Source of the DNA: CAZXGD01 sp046350455
GTDB taxonomy: Bacteria > Planctomycetota > Phycisphaerae > Phycisphaerales > SM1A02
NCBI GenBank assembly: GCA_046350455.1
Contig: JAXMAM010000009.1
Location: 32,582-96,581, forward strand
Reading direction: 5' to 3'
DNA length: 64,000 bases
Positions 16,223 through 26,093 of the stretch are shown one piece after another (the first letter of the stretch is position 1; every line of letters starts with the position of its first letter). Under the pieces are notes generated by a model. The model had not been told where the DNA came from, ran no database searches, and worked only from the letters and a program-made list of their open reading frames with translations. The translations under genes were made by a program, and so were the position numbers.

Positions 16223-17227
16223 ATGAGCGTGGTCACAGACAACCTGGTCAGCCTGCAGAGCTTCATCCTGGAGGAGGAGGCCCGCTATCCGGGCGCCACG
16301 GGCGAATTCAGCTGGATCATCAGCGCCATCAGCCTGGCGGCCAAGATCATCTCGCACAAGGTCCGTCACGTGCGCCTGCAGGGGGTGCTGGGCGAGCACG
16401 GCGAGACCAACGTCCAGGGCGAGGCCCAGCTGCGCATGGACGTGATCGCCAACGAGACCATCATGCGCGTGCTGGGCGGCCGCAGCTCCATCGCGGTGCT
16501 GGGCAGCGAGGAGGACGAGGAGCCCACCATCCTGCGCCGCGGCAACGAGGGGGGCAAGTACTGCGTGCTCTTTGATCCGCTGGACGGCAGCAGCAACTTG
16601 GACACCGCCGTGGGCGTGGGCACCATCTTCACCATCCTGCGCAACGACCCCAACATCCCCGGCGCGGTGGAGACCGTCTGCCAGCCTGGAACGCGCCAGG
16701 TGGCCGCGGGCTACGTGCTGTACGGCAGCAGCACAGTGTTCGTGATCACCACCGGCAAGGGCGTGCACATGTTTGAGCTGGACGGCGCCATCGGCAGCTT
16801 CATGCTGGTGAAGCGCGACCTGCGCATGCCCGTCGCCAACAAGGTGTACAGCGTGAACGAGGCGTACTTCGACGGCTTCCCCGCGGGCTACCAGCGCTAC
16901 CTGCAGTGGGCGCATCAGCACGCGTACAGCGCGCGCTACATCGGCAGCATGGTGGCGGACATGCACCGCACGCTGGTGAACGGCGGCGTCTTCCTCTATC
17001 CACCCACCAAGAAGCACCCGCAGGGCAAGCTGCGCCTGCTGTACGAAGCCAACCCCATGAGCTTCCTGGTGGAGCAGGCGGGCGGCACCAGCATCACTGG
17101 CACAGGCCGCACGCTGGAGGTGCAGCCCAAGAAGCTGCACGAGCGCACCCCGCTGGTGCTGGGCTCGCGCGACGAAGTGGCCCACGTGGCCGCGCACTTC
17201 AGGACGCCCGCAGACGCCATGAGCTGA
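16223..17227 (+). CDS. fbp: Class I fructose-1,6-bisphosphatase
   Basis: 334 residues. It removes the 1-phosphate from fructose-1,6-bisphosphate in gluconeogenesis. The metal-binding motif FDPLDGSSNLD is intact, GSEEDEEP supplies further acidic ligands, and YIGSMVADMHRTLVNGG and KLRLLYEANPMSFL are class I substrate-binding segments. The N terminus lacks the AMP-site features of mammalian enzymes as far as can be seen. ATG 16223 is chosen as the first Met of the conserved region; the frame is open for 105 more bases upstream. Confidence 0.94.
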   Translation: MSVVTDNLVSLQSFILEEEARYPGATGEFSWIISAISLAAKIISHKVRHVRLQGVLGEHGETNVQGEAQLRMDVIANETIMRVLGGRSSIAVLGSEEDEEPTILRRGNEGGKYCVLFDPLDGSSNLDTAVGVGTIFTILRNDPNIPGAVETVCQPGTRQVAAGYVLYGSSTVFVITTGKGVHMFELDGAIGSFMLVKRDLRMPVANKVYSVNEAYFDGFPAGYQRYLQWAHQHAYSARYIGSMVADMHRTLVNGGVFLYPPTKKHPQGKLRLLYEANPMSFLVEQAGGTSITGTGRTLEVQPKKLHERTPLVLGSRDEVAHVAAHFRTPADAMS

Positions 17228-17326
17228 GCAGCACCTGCGCGGTGCTGGCACCTTCGCCGCCTGCTTCGCAGTGCACCCCCGCGCGGCTGGTTCTGCTGCG
17301 TTCCGCGGCTCCGGTACGCTGTCGGG

Positions 17327-20300
17327 ATGCGCTTCATCGCACTCTGCAGCGTGGCGTTCCTGTCCGCAACCACCTTTGCAGGCGCGCCGGCAACTGCGCT
17401 GGCAGCCGCGCCGGCAACTGCGCCGGCCAACGCTCCCGCCAGTGCTGCGCCACCGCGCGGCTACTACGCGCAACCCGCGCTGCATGGCGACACGCTCATC
17501 TTCCAGTCGGGCGGGGATCTGTGGATCACCACCGTGCCAGCGGATGGCCAGCAGGCGCACGCGCAGCGGCTGACCAGCGCGCCTGGCCTGGAGGCGCGCC
17601 CCATGATCAGCCCAGATGGCACTACCGTGGCGTACCTGGGCGCGTTCGACGGCAACACCGAGGTGTTCACGCTGCCCGTCAGCGGTGGCTCGCCGCGGCG
17701 CCTGACGTTCCACCCGGGCCGCGACATTCCCGTGGCGTGGACACCCGATGGCACGCAGCTCCTCATCCGCAGCGACCGCCAGAGCCCGCAGGGCAATCCA
17801 GAGTTCTTCCTGGTGCCGGCTGCCGGTGGCACAGCGCGCCGCCTGCCCTTTGGCGAGGGCGGCCTGGGCTCCTTCAACGCGCAGGGAGACCTGGCATTCA
17901 ACCCGCACAGCAACGAGAGCTGGTACTGGAAGGGGTATCGCGGCGGCACCGCACCAGACATCTGGGTGACCGACAAGGACTTCAAGAACTACCGCCAGGT
18001 GACCAAGACGGACGAGAACGAGCTCTTCCCCATGTGGGTGCAGGGACGCATCTGGTTCCTGTCGGACACCGATGGCCGCATGAACCTCTGGAGCTGCAAG
18101 CCAGATGGCAGCGACCGCACGCAGCACACGCACGCGGGCGCTGCGGACTTCGATCTTCGCTGGCCCTCTGCGGACTCGTCCGGCGCGCCGCGCATTGCGT
18201 TTGCGCAAGGCGCAGATCTGTGGCTGTACGACGCAGCCAAGAACACGGCCCGCAAGCTGGACATCACGCTGCAGGGCGACCGCCTGGACGACCGCGTGCG
18301 CCTGGAGCCCGTGGCGGAGACCATGACCGAGCTGGCGCTGTCGCCAGATGGCAAGCGCCTGGCGGTGGTGTCGCGCGGCGAAGTGCTGGTGGGACCGGTG
18401 GGCAAGCCCAAGGTGGGCGTGCCGCAGGCGTGGATGCAGCTTCCAGGCATGAGCAGCTCGCGCGAGGGCGGCGTGGTGTGGACTTCGGACGACGACCTGC
18501 TGCTGGTGAGCGACCGCGGTGGCGAGGCCTCCATCGTGTCGTACGACGCGGATGGGGCGGCCGAAGGCGATCCAGAGACGCTGGAGACGCTGTTGAAGGC
18601 GGACCGCTGGATCTTCGCGCCGCAGGCTTCGCCTGATGGCCGGTACGTGGTCTATGGCGACAAGAGCCTGCGCTTTCTGCTGCGCGACACCCAGGCCCAG
18701 AAGGACACGGTGATCGGCACCAGCCCAGCAGGCGAGGTGGTGGACTACCGCTTCTCCCCAGACGGCAAGTGGGTGGCGTGGGTGGCCACGCTGGACAACG
18801 GCTTTGGGCAGATCCATCTGTACGAGCTGGCGTCTGGCAAGGACACCACTGTCAGCGACGGCATGTCGGACGACCGATTCCCGCGGTGGGATCCCAAGGG
18901 CGAGTACCTGTACTTCGCCTCTGCGCGCGAGATCAATCCGCGGCTGGATCAATTTGACATGAGCTTTGCCACCATCCAGGCGTGGAGCTTCTTTGCGGTG
19001 CCGCTGAAGGCCACCACGCCACCACCGCTCCAGCCTGCGGCCGCGCAGGCGGGCGTGGATCTGAAGAAGTGGGGAGAAGCTCCGCCACCTGCAGGCGATG
19101 CAGAGGAGGGCGATGAGACGGATGCCAAGGACGCTGCGGCGGGCAAGGATGCAACAGCTGGGAAGAGTGCAGCGGCTGGCAAGGGCGAAGCAGCGGGTAA
19201 GGATGCGGCAGGCGGCAAGGGCAGGGCGGCGGCAAGGAGGCTGCAGCGAGCAAGGGCGGAGCAGACAGCAAGGCCGGGGCGGCTGCGAAGCCAGCGGGCG
19301 CACCTGCTGGTCCAGCGCCAGTCCAGGTGGATCTCAACGGGTTCATGGCGCGGGCAGCGCATCTGCCGGTCGAGGCAGGTGTCTTCCGCAACGTGGACGC
19401 TGTCTACGGCGGGCTGGTGTATCTGCGGAATCCAGAGCAGGGCGTGGTGGACGAGATCTGGCCGCCGCCACCCATGGGTGCGCCGGGCGCTGTGCTGGAG
19501 CATCTGGACCTGGTGGCGGGCGAGGCCAAGCCGCTCCAGGAAGCCACGGTGAACTTTGCGGCTGTGTCGCCCAGCGGTCGTGCTGTGGTGGTGTCCAGCG
19601 GTGGCGGTGGCGGTGGCGACCCCACGGTCAAGGTCATCCACCTGGATGGCGGCGGCGAGCCGGACACCATTCCGGTGGGCCAGCTGAAGATGAAGGTGGA
19701 CGTGGCTGCGGAGTGGGCGCAGATCTTCGACGAAGCATGGCGTCTCCAGCGCGACTTCTTCTGGAAGCCAGACCTGGGAGGCGTGGACTGGAAGGCGGTG
19801 CGCATGCGCTATGCCGGCCTGCTGCCGCGTGTGGGCACGCGCGCTGAGCTGAACGACCTGGTGGGCGAGATGTCCGCGGAGCTGGGCACCAGCCACACGT
19901 ACATCGGCGGTGGCGACGACGCAGAGAAGCTGCCCGTGCAGCCGGTTGGCCTGCTGGGCGTGGATGTCACCAAGGTGCCGGAAGGGTTCCGGATTGACAG
20001 CATTCTTGCCGACCAGTCTGTGTGGGGTGGGCCCGAAAGCCCACTGGCTGCACCGCACCGCGGCGTGAAGCCGGGGGACGTGATCGTCATGGTGGACGGC
20101 GTGAAGGCTGCCGGCGCCAGCGAGCTGGGCGAACTGCTTTTGGGCCGTGGCGGCAAGCAGGTGTCGCTGGTGGTGAAGGGCGCTGATGGCAAGCCGCGCA
20201 CGCTGGAAGTGGAGGCGCTCACATCCGAGCTGCCGCTGCGGTACGCCGCGTGGGTGGAGGCCAACCGCAAGTGGGTGCTGGAGAAGAGCGGTGGCAAGCT

Positions 20301-20913
20301 GGGCTACATGCATCTGCCCGACATGGACAGCGAAGGCATGGTGATGTTCGTGCGCGGCTTCTATCCGCAGTACACCAAGGAAGGCCTGGTGGTGGACGAG
20401 CGTTGGAACCACGGCGGCTACATCAGCCAGATGCTGCTGGAGCGGCTGCGGCGCAAGCCCATCGCGGCGGATGTGCCGCGCGAAGGCGCTGCGCAGCTGT
20501 ATCCGGCGCGCGCAGCGACCGGCCCCATGGCAGTGCTGGTCAACGAAGGCGCTGGCAGCGACGGCGACATCTTCCCGAATGGATTCCGCCTGTACGGGCT
20601 TGGGCCGATCATCGGCACGCGCACATGGGGCGGCGTGGTGGGCATCCGCAGCGACAAGCCGTTTGTGGACGGCGGCATGGCCACGCAGCCGGAGTTCGCG
20701 TGGTGGGATCCGGTGCTGGGCTTCAAGCTGGAGAACCACGGCGTGGATCCGGACATCGTGGTCCCGCGCACACCAGCGGACATCGCGGCTGGTCGCGACC
20801 CGCAGCTGGAACGCGCGGTGGCCGAGCTGATGCCCAAGCTGGGCAAGCCATCCCCGATCGCCCCGCCCGTGCCAGCAAAGGGCAACACCCCGACCCCTCC
20901 CGCCGCCCGCTGA
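17327..20913 (+). CDS. Tricorn protease homologue (S41), with one frameshift
   Basis: A large secreted peptidase of about 1195 residues once a frameshift is repaired. The first frame (17327 to about 19220) gives a signal peptide and a beta-propeller with repeated SPDG motifs (ISPDGTTVAYLG, FSPDGKWVAWVA). The second frame (about 19225-20913) gives the rest: a second propeller part, the core helical domain, a PDZ domain (GVKPGDVIVMVDGVKAAG) and the S41 catalytic domain. Catalytic features are TSH in LGTSHTYIGG (His) and NEGAGSDGD (Ser). The break falls in a Gly/Ala/Lys linker near 19223 and is explained by loss of one A in a GGCAAGGGC repeat. This makes sequencing error or slippage more likely than decay. 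Tricorn trims peptides produced by other proteases. Confidence 0.9.
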
Positions 20914-20920
20914 AGAAATT

Positions 20921-21511
20921 GGTGCCTGGCACGGGTGTCCCGGGTTTCCGAGGCGAGGGGTGAACTGCGCGCTGAGCCGCACCCTGGACCTCGTGGCCCA
21001 TCGCGCGCTGGACCTCGTGGTCCATTGCGCGCTGGACCCCGTGCCCCGCCGCACGCTTGACCCGTGCCTCACCGCGCGCCAGGCAGCAGGTCCCTGGTGT
21101 GACGGCCCCTACGCGGCCCGAGGAGTGCGTCCGCGTACGTGGCCTTGGGTTTGACCCCGCACCCACTGCGGAGCCGCGTGTCAACGAGAGCAGGTGAGCG
21201 AGGGCGCTGAGTCGCCACCAAGTGCTCGGCTCTGCCGCCTTCGCTCCTGTGGCGGACCCATCTAAAGGGTGAGTGTTGCCCGCACGGAAGAGGGGAAACC
21301 CGTGCCAGGCGCGGGCTTCCACACGGATTTCCGCCCATCGACGTGCCCTCTCCACCGGCTGCCGATCCGCCGGCGCCCGCGCGGAGGCCGCGGCACGCAA
21401 GACCTGCGGACCGGCGCGCGGTACCGCGCGGGGTCACCTCGATGCGCGGAAACCCGGGACAGGAGTGCCAGGCACCGATTTCCGAAAGTAGGGACACCCG
21501 TGCCAGGCACC
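20921..21511 (+). repeat. Repeat-bounded noncoding element, copy B
   Basis: A forward unit (20921-20941) follows the tricorn stop, and two reverse units (21456-21476 and 21491-21511) precede the PrpD-family stop. A degenerate unit GTGCCAGGCGC is at 21302. The right part (about 21360-21450), read on the minus strand, resembles the left part of copy C (shared GCGTGCCGCGGCCTCCGCGC). The left 350 bp are specific to this copy. I see no gene in it. Confidence 0.8.
20984..21079 (+). repeat. 24-bp tandem repeat, about 3.5 units
   Basis: Units starting at 20984, 21008 and 21032 follow the pattern CTGGACCTCGTGG(C/T)CCAT-GCGCG, and a degenerate fourth begins at 21056. The period is a multiple of three and one frame reads octapeptides such as LDLVAHRA, but no start, ribosome binding site or homology supports translation. 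It lies inside repeat element B. Confidence 0.75.
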
Positions 21512-21517
21512 AAATTC

Positions 21518-23053
21518 TCAGTCGATGGAGTCGCGGCGCGCGATGGGGAAGTTGTAGACGCCCAGCAGGTCGGTGGGGGACAGGCGGTCCAGGCTGTTCA
21601 GGCGCTCCACCAGCGGTGCAGGGTTGTCCGACGCCAGCGCGCCCAGCTGCTGGAACTTGTTGGCCAGGATGCCCTTCAGGTCCGCCACCGTGTTGCGCGC
21701 GTGACCAGCCGGGTACATCACCAACCCGCTGTCCAGCGTGCGCCCGTCTGTGGTGGTGATCACCACCGACGTCGGGATGCCATCCGGATACCGCGCGTCG
21801 TACTCCGCGCCGCCGTGCTCGAACGCCACCTTCTCCATGAGCGTGCGTGTCTCCGCGTTGCGGATGGCCTCCTGGCTGTAGTCCGCTGGCGCCAGGAACA
21901 GCTGCTTCCACATCGAGTCGTTGTCCTTGGCGATCGCGCCCGTGCCAGCCTTGGCCGCGGCCTGGATGGCCTTCCGCAGCAGCGTGCTCACGATGTAGAC
22001 CATCGAGTGATCCGCGCTCTGGCGAGTGTGCGGGTCGCGCTTGGCGGGATCGCCGATGATTCCGAACGCCGGCTCGTACGCCACGATGGTGATGCGCTGG
22101 ATGAGCCCGGGCTGCTGCAGGATGTCTGGATTGGCGCGCAGCAGGTCCATCATGCCCTGTAGGGCGCCAGCGCTCTGGTGCTCGTACAGCCCCAGCTTGA
22201 AGTGCATGCCCATCACGGCAAAGTCATCGCCGCGCGTGCTCAGCACCAGGTCGAATGGGCTGTCGCCCTGCGTCTTCACGAACTGCCGGAACATGCTCTC
22301 CGGGTTGCGGAAGATGTCCTTCGGCCCCACGAACCCACGCATGGCGCGCTGCATGCTGAGCACCGCCACCTCCGCGCTGATGGCCGCGCTGGCGCCCTTG
22401 CTGTCGCTCAGCTGCTTGCCAGCGCGGATGGCGCGCCACGGAATGTAGTGCGCCACCACCATGCCGATGGCGCTCTCGATCTGCTCGGGCGTGGCGCCCA
22501 TCATTGCGCCGTAGGTGGCCGCGCTGGCGATGGCGCCATGCACCACATGGTCAATCTTGTATGTCTTGAGGCTGAACACCTCAGCCAGGCGTCCGCGGAT
22601 CTCGTCGCTCAGCACCATGCCGCGCAACGCCCACGCGCCGTCGCGGCCTCTCTGCTGCGCGGCAGCCACCGCCACGGCGTAGTAGTCGTTGTGGCCGAAC
22701 TCGCCGGCTGTGAACCCCAGCTCCTTGCGGAAGCCGAAGTTGGTGCCGTTGGAGTCCCACTCGCGCACCGCGCTGGCGTTGGCGGCCACGGCCTTCTCAG
22801 CCGACACGCGCTCTGCGCTGCCGAACACCGTGGCGCCATCCTTGCGCGCGTACTCCAGAGCCTCGGCGCGCAGCAGGGTGGGCGCATTGGTCTGCAGCGC
22901 CAGCGCGCTGAACCCGCAGAGCACCGCATCGGTGTGGAACAGCTTGGTGCGGTCCAGCACCAGGACGCCTGGCTGGGCGTCCTTCATGAAATCCACTGCG
23001 TACTGTCCGATGCCGAGGGCCTGATTGGTGTTGCGCTTGAGTTCGACGGTCAT
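21518..23053 (-). CDS. MmgE/PrpD family protein (2-methylcitrate dehydratase-like)
   Basis: 511 residues with the all-helical MmgE/PrpD fold. Recognisable segments are FHTDAVLCGFSALALQTNAPT, TNFGFRKELGFTAGEFGHNDYY, KTYKIDHVVHGAIASAATYG and HMFKLG-type MGMHFKLGLYEHQSAG, with a late YPAGHARN. PrpD dehydrates 2-methylcitrate in propionate breakdown, but no other prp gene (prpB, prpC) is nearby, so the substrate is uncertain. ATG 23053 begins the conserved domain; upstream open frame to 24163 is antisense to the glycosyltransferase. It is divergent from that gene with 42 bp between. Confidence 0.88.
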   Translation of the reverse strand: MTVELKRNTNQALGIGQYAVDFMKDAQPGVLVLDRTKLFHTDAVLCGFSALALQTNAPTLLRAEALEYARKDGATVFGSAERVSAEKAVAANASAVREWDSNGTNFGFRKELGFTAGEFGHNDYYAVAVAAAQQRGRDGAWALRGMVLSDEIRGRLAEVFSLKTYKIDHVVHGAIASAATYGAMMGATPEQIESAIGMVVAHYIPWRAIRAGKQLSDSKGASAAISAEVAVLSMQRAMRGFVGPKDIFRNPESMFRQFVKTQGDSPFDLVLSTRGDDFAVMGMHFKLGLYEHQSAGALQGMMDLLRANPDILQQPGLIQRITIVAYEPAFGIIGDPAKRDPHTRQSADHSMVYIVSTLLRKAIQAAAKAGTGAIAKDNDSMWKQLFLAPADYSQEAIRNAETRTLMEKVAFEHGGAEYDARYPDGIPTSVVITTTDGRTLDSGLVMYPAGHARNTVADLKGILANKFQQLGALASDNPAPLVERLNSLDRLSPTDLLGVYNFPIARRDSID

Positions 23054-23095
23054 GGGGCGTAGGAGGATAGCGAGATCCGCTATCGTCCACGGCCC

Positions 23096-24265
23096 ATGCA
23101 GCGTTTCACAGGCCAGGAACTGCAGCCCGGCGCGAACATTGCGGTGGTGGCCAACGACGCGATTGGCAACTTCGTGGTGGCCACGCCGCTGGCGCAGATG
23201 CTGCGCGCGCGCTACCAACCCGCCAGGCTGGATCTCTGGTCGGGCCTCCGCAGCAGGGAACTGGCCGACGCCAGCGCGCTGTGGACCGCTTCGTTCGCCC
23301 CCTTTGGGGCGAACCCGGGGGCAGCCCTCCCGGCCGCTGGCCACCGTGGCGCAGACTACGCACAGGCCAACGATGCATGGCTCGACACAGCACCACACTA
23401 CCACCTGGTCATCAACCTGGAATGGTCCGCGTGGGCCAAGACCCTGGCTGGCCAGCTGAGCCAGCGTCCGGCTGCAGTTGCGCGCGAGCCCGCGCGTGCT
23501 TCTGCGCCCGCACCCGCACCCGCTTCCGCACCCGCACCCGCGCGTGCGTCCGCGCCCGCACCCGTCTTCCTCTGCGGCCCTGCCACGGACCAGAGCGGCG
23601 CTGCCATTCCATTTGCCTCCACGCCGCGCGACGCGCTCTGGCAGGACCAGGCCTGGGTGGCCGAAGACCTCCCATCGCGCTACCCATTCCTTCACTCTAG
23701 CTGGATCGCAGAGATCTTCTGCCGCGCAGCGTGGCAGGATGGACCTGTGCCGCACTACCAGGTGCCGCAGCACGATCCCGGTCGCGCCATTCCAGACCTG
23801 CTCATCGCCTGCAGCGCCAGCCTGCCGGACAAGCTGTGGCCGCTGGAGCACTGGCGGACCCTCCTGCAGCAGGCTCGAGCCCGCGGCCTCCGCGCTGGCC
23901 TCCTGGGCGCTGCCCGCACCAGCCAGGGCGCGCACTGGCTGGGTGCAGACGCAGAAGACACGCTGGTGAACGAAGGCCTTGCAGAAGATCTTCGCGGCGC
24001 CTTCACCCTGCCGCAGGTGGTGGGCGCGCTGGCGCAGGCCCGAGCGGTGCTCACCTTGGACAATGGCATCATGCACCTGGCAGCGTCCACGTCCACGCCC
24101 ACCACTGCGCTGTTCCGGCACGGCATCCACCGTCTGTGGGCGCCACCCAGCACCACGCTGCATGCAGCGGTGGCGCCTGCGGGCCAGCCAGTTTCGGCCA
24201 TCCCGCCCAGTGCCGTCGCCATGCTTCTGTTCAGCAGCGCCTCACGCGGGGAAGAGCGCGTCTAG
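23096..24265 (+). CDS. Glycosyltransferase family 9 (heptosyltransferase-like)
   Basis: 389 residues. The N-terminal VVANDAIGNFVVATPLAQMLRARY is the start typical of GT9 (GDxVxxTPxxxxL). The C-terminal half has PDKLWPLEHWRTLL, LNEGL-type segment and LTLDNGIMHLAASTSTPTTALF, the nucleotide-sugar site with D-GxMHLA. GT9 enzymes add heptose or related sugars to lipopolysaccharide or glycans. Unusually, an Ala/Pro/Arg low-complexity insert (about residues 128-156, repeats of SAPAPA) interrupts the first domain. The last 24 bp overlap the convergent B12/GTPase gene. Confidence 0.85.
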   Translation: MQRFTGQELQPGANIAVVANDAIGNFVVATPLAQMLRARYQPARLDLWSGLRSRELADASALWTASFAPFGANPGAALPAAGHRGADYAQANDAWLDTAPHYHLVINLEWSAWAKTLAGQLSQRPAAVAREPARASAPAPAPASAPAPARASAPAPVFLCGPATDQSGAAIPFASTPRDALWQDQAWVAEDLPSRYPFLHSSWIAEIFCRAAWQDGPVPHYQVPQHDPGRAIPDLLIACSASLPDKLWPLEHWRTLLQQARARGLRAGLLGAARTSQGAHWLGADAEDTLVNEGLAEDLRGAFTLPQVVGALAQARAVLTLDNGIMHLAASTSTPTTALFRHGIHRLWAPPSTTLHAAVAPAGQPVSAIPPSAVAMLLFSSASRGEERV

Positions 24266-25360
24266 CAGCTCCACTACGCCGCGGCCTTCGGTGGCCACAG
24301 TCTCCAGGATCCTCCGGCCCTCTGCGATGTCCATCAGCTCGCGCACCAGCTTGGCCTCGCCAGCATGGTCCGCCTTGTTGGCCACGAACAGGTCCGCGAT
24401 CTCCAGGATGCCCGCCTTGTCCATCTGCACCGAGTCGCCCATGCCGGGCACCACCACCACAGCTGTGCGGTCCACGTGCTCGCGGATGGCCACGTCGTTC
24501 TGGCCAGCGCCCACGGTCTCCACCAGCAGCTTGTCGTATCCAGCGCCACCGATCAGCTGGATGATGGCCGGCAGGCTGCGGTAGTCCTCGCCCACGATGG
24601 CCAGCGAGCGATAGAAGACCTTCTCATCCACCGCGTTGAAATCCACGCGCAGGCGGTCGCCCAGAAGCGCGCCGCTGGTGATGGGGCTCATGGGGTCGAA
24701 CGCCACGATGGCGATGCGCTCGCCGCGGCGCACCGCCTCGTTGGCCATGGCTGCTGCCAGCGTGCTCTTGCCAGCACCGGGGCTGCCCGTGATGCCCACC
24801 ACCTGCCTGGGGCGGCGCAGCGTCATGCCGGCCGTGGTGCTGCCAGCGTGCACCATGCTGATGTGCCGCGACAGCACCGCCTGCGGCACGCCGCCCGCCA
24901 GCGGCGCATACGGCTTCACGCACGTGCGCACGCTGTCCACGATGTCCTCCATGCCCGTGCCAGTGTGGTAGACGCGCGCCACGCCTGCCTTCAGCAGATC
25001 GGGCACGTCGTTCTGCGGAATGATTCCGCCCACGTTCACAGGGATGTCCGGCCGGCCCACTTCGCGCAGCGCGCCCAGCAGCTTGGGCACCAGCACCAGA
25101 TGGCTGTTGCTCATCATGCTGCAGGCGATGCAGTCCACATCCTCGTCGCGCGCGCCGATGGCCAGGCTGCGCGGAGTCTGCCACAGGCCGCTGTAAATCA
25201 CATGGATGCCAGCGTCGCGCATCACGCGCGCGATGAGCTTCACGCCGCGGTCGTGCCCATCCAGCCCCAGCTTGCCCAGCAGCACGCGCGGGCGGTGGGG
25301 CAGGTCTGCGCAGCGGTCCTGCTTGGGGATGGACGTCGTTGGCTCAGCTGTGGAACGCAT
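24242..25360 (-). CDS. Fused B12-binding domain and MeaB/ArgK-type GTPase
   Basis: 372 residues with two domains. Residues 24-150 are a base-off cobalamin-binding domain: DGHDRG (Asp34, axial ligand His36, Gly39) and VNVGGIIPQ. Residues 185-372 are a MeaB-type G domain: P-loop GITGSPGAGKST (189-200), VAFDPMSPITSGALLGDRLR, ETVGAGQND (switch), and NKAD. MeaB proteins guard and reactivate acyl-CoA mutases. This is the order of the first two domains of IcmF, but the mutase domain is absent; the stand-alone mutase at 2250-3923 would supply it. ATG 25360 starts 2 bp after the stop of the upstream gene, so the two form an operon. A long upstream open frame is antisense shadow. Confidence 0.92.
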   Translation of the reverse strand: MRSTAEPTTSIPKQDRCADLPHRPRVLLGKLGLDGHDRGVKLIARVMRDAGIHVIYSGLWQTPRSLAIGARDEDVDCIACSMMSNSHLVLVPKLLGALREVGRPDIPVNVGGIIPQNDVPDLLKAGVARVYHTGTGMEDIVDSVRTCVKPYAPLAGGVPQAVLSRHISMVHAGSTTAGMTLRRPRQVVGITGSPGAGKSTLAAAMANEAVRRGERIAIVAFDPMSPITSGALLGDRLRVDFNAVDEKVFYRSLAIVGEDYRSLPAIIQLIGGAGYDKLLVETVGAGQNDVAIREHVDRTAVVVVPGMGDSVQMDKAGILEIADLFVANKADHAGEAKLVRELMDIAEGRRILETVATEGRGVVELLDALFPA

Positions 25361-25362
25361 GA

Positions 25363-26058
25363 TTAGCTGGGCTGCGTGGTGTCGTTCTGCTCCGCCGCCT
25401 GCTCGGCCTCCATCTTGCGGCGGTCGCGCCCATCCTCGGTCCAGTCCTCTGGATAGAACTTGGACGCCAGCGCGCCCACGATCAGGTGCATGTTCTTGAA
25501 CTTGTAGTCGTCCAGCTTGATGGTCTTGCCATCCGTGGTCTGCACTGTGGCGATGGACTTGCTCATCCACCGGCTCATGTCAATGTCCTTCATGTCCTCT
25601 GGCTTCACCTCGCCCTCGGGGGCGTGCAGCGTGCCGTCGTCATCCAGGCGATAGTGGGTGCGGCCAGCGCTCACCAGCGCCCACAGGAACCAGGGTGTGC
25701 CCAGCACGCCGCAGCCCACCATGTACGCCCACAACTGCACAGCCCGGTCCCACGTGTGAGGCGGCTCTGGCTTCTCATTCTTGAAGGAGGCCAGCTCCTT
25801 CTGGGCAGCTTCGTAGGCCACCTCCTCCTCGCGGGAGAGCGGCGGCGCCACGCTGGGCGCGCGCTGGTAGGCCTCTGCCTTCTCCTGCAGCTTGGTGGTG
25901 ACGGCCATGGCCTCGTCAAAGCGCTTGACTGCATCCTCGCGCTGCGGGATGGACACGTAGTAGTCGTATGCCCCCCACAGGGCCAGCACCAGGCACAGCA
26001 GGGCGTAGAAAAGATTCATCCATTTCTGGCGCGGCTGCAGGGAGGTTTCGATAGCCAT
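25363..26058 (-). CDS. Two-helix membrane protein with coiled coil, unknown
   Basis: 231 residues. Helix 1 (about residues 14-33) and helix 2 (about 107-130, WAYMVGCGVLGTPWFLWALV) flank a charged segment with heptad-like KRFDEAMAVTTKLQEKAEAY, probably a coiled coil. The C-terminal domain (YRLDDDGTLHAPEGE onwards) looks like a small beta domain with a DGKTIKLDDYKFKN motif. The gene ends 2 bp before the B12/GTPase fusion and is likely co-transcribed with it, although no functional link is evident. No family recognised. Confidence 0.7.
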   Translation of the reverse strand: MAIETSLQPRQKWMNLFYALLCLVLALWGAYDYYVSIPQREDAVKRFDEAMAVTTKLQEKAEAYQRAPSVAPPLSREEEVAYEAAQKELASFKNEKPEPPHTWDRAVQLWAYMVGCGVLGTPWFLWALVSAGRTHYRLDDDGTLHAPEGEVKPEDMKDIDMSRWMSKSIATVQTTDGKTIKLDDYKFKNMHLIVGALASKFYPEDWTEDGRDRRKMEAEQAAEQNDTTQPS

Positions 26059-26093
26059 CGGTGGCGAGTGTACGGGGTGGAGGTGGAGCCAGT

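Noticed and set aside
15758..19303. Open frame of 1181 codons on the minus strand
   Set aside because: It is antisense to fbp and the tricorn homologue and has a His/Arg/Ala-rich translation typical of a shadow frame in GC-rich DNA.
20960..21154. Small protein made of octapeptide repeats (LDLVAHRA-type)
   Set aside because: There is no ribosome binding site or homology; the 24-bp DNA repeat inside a noncoding element explains it.
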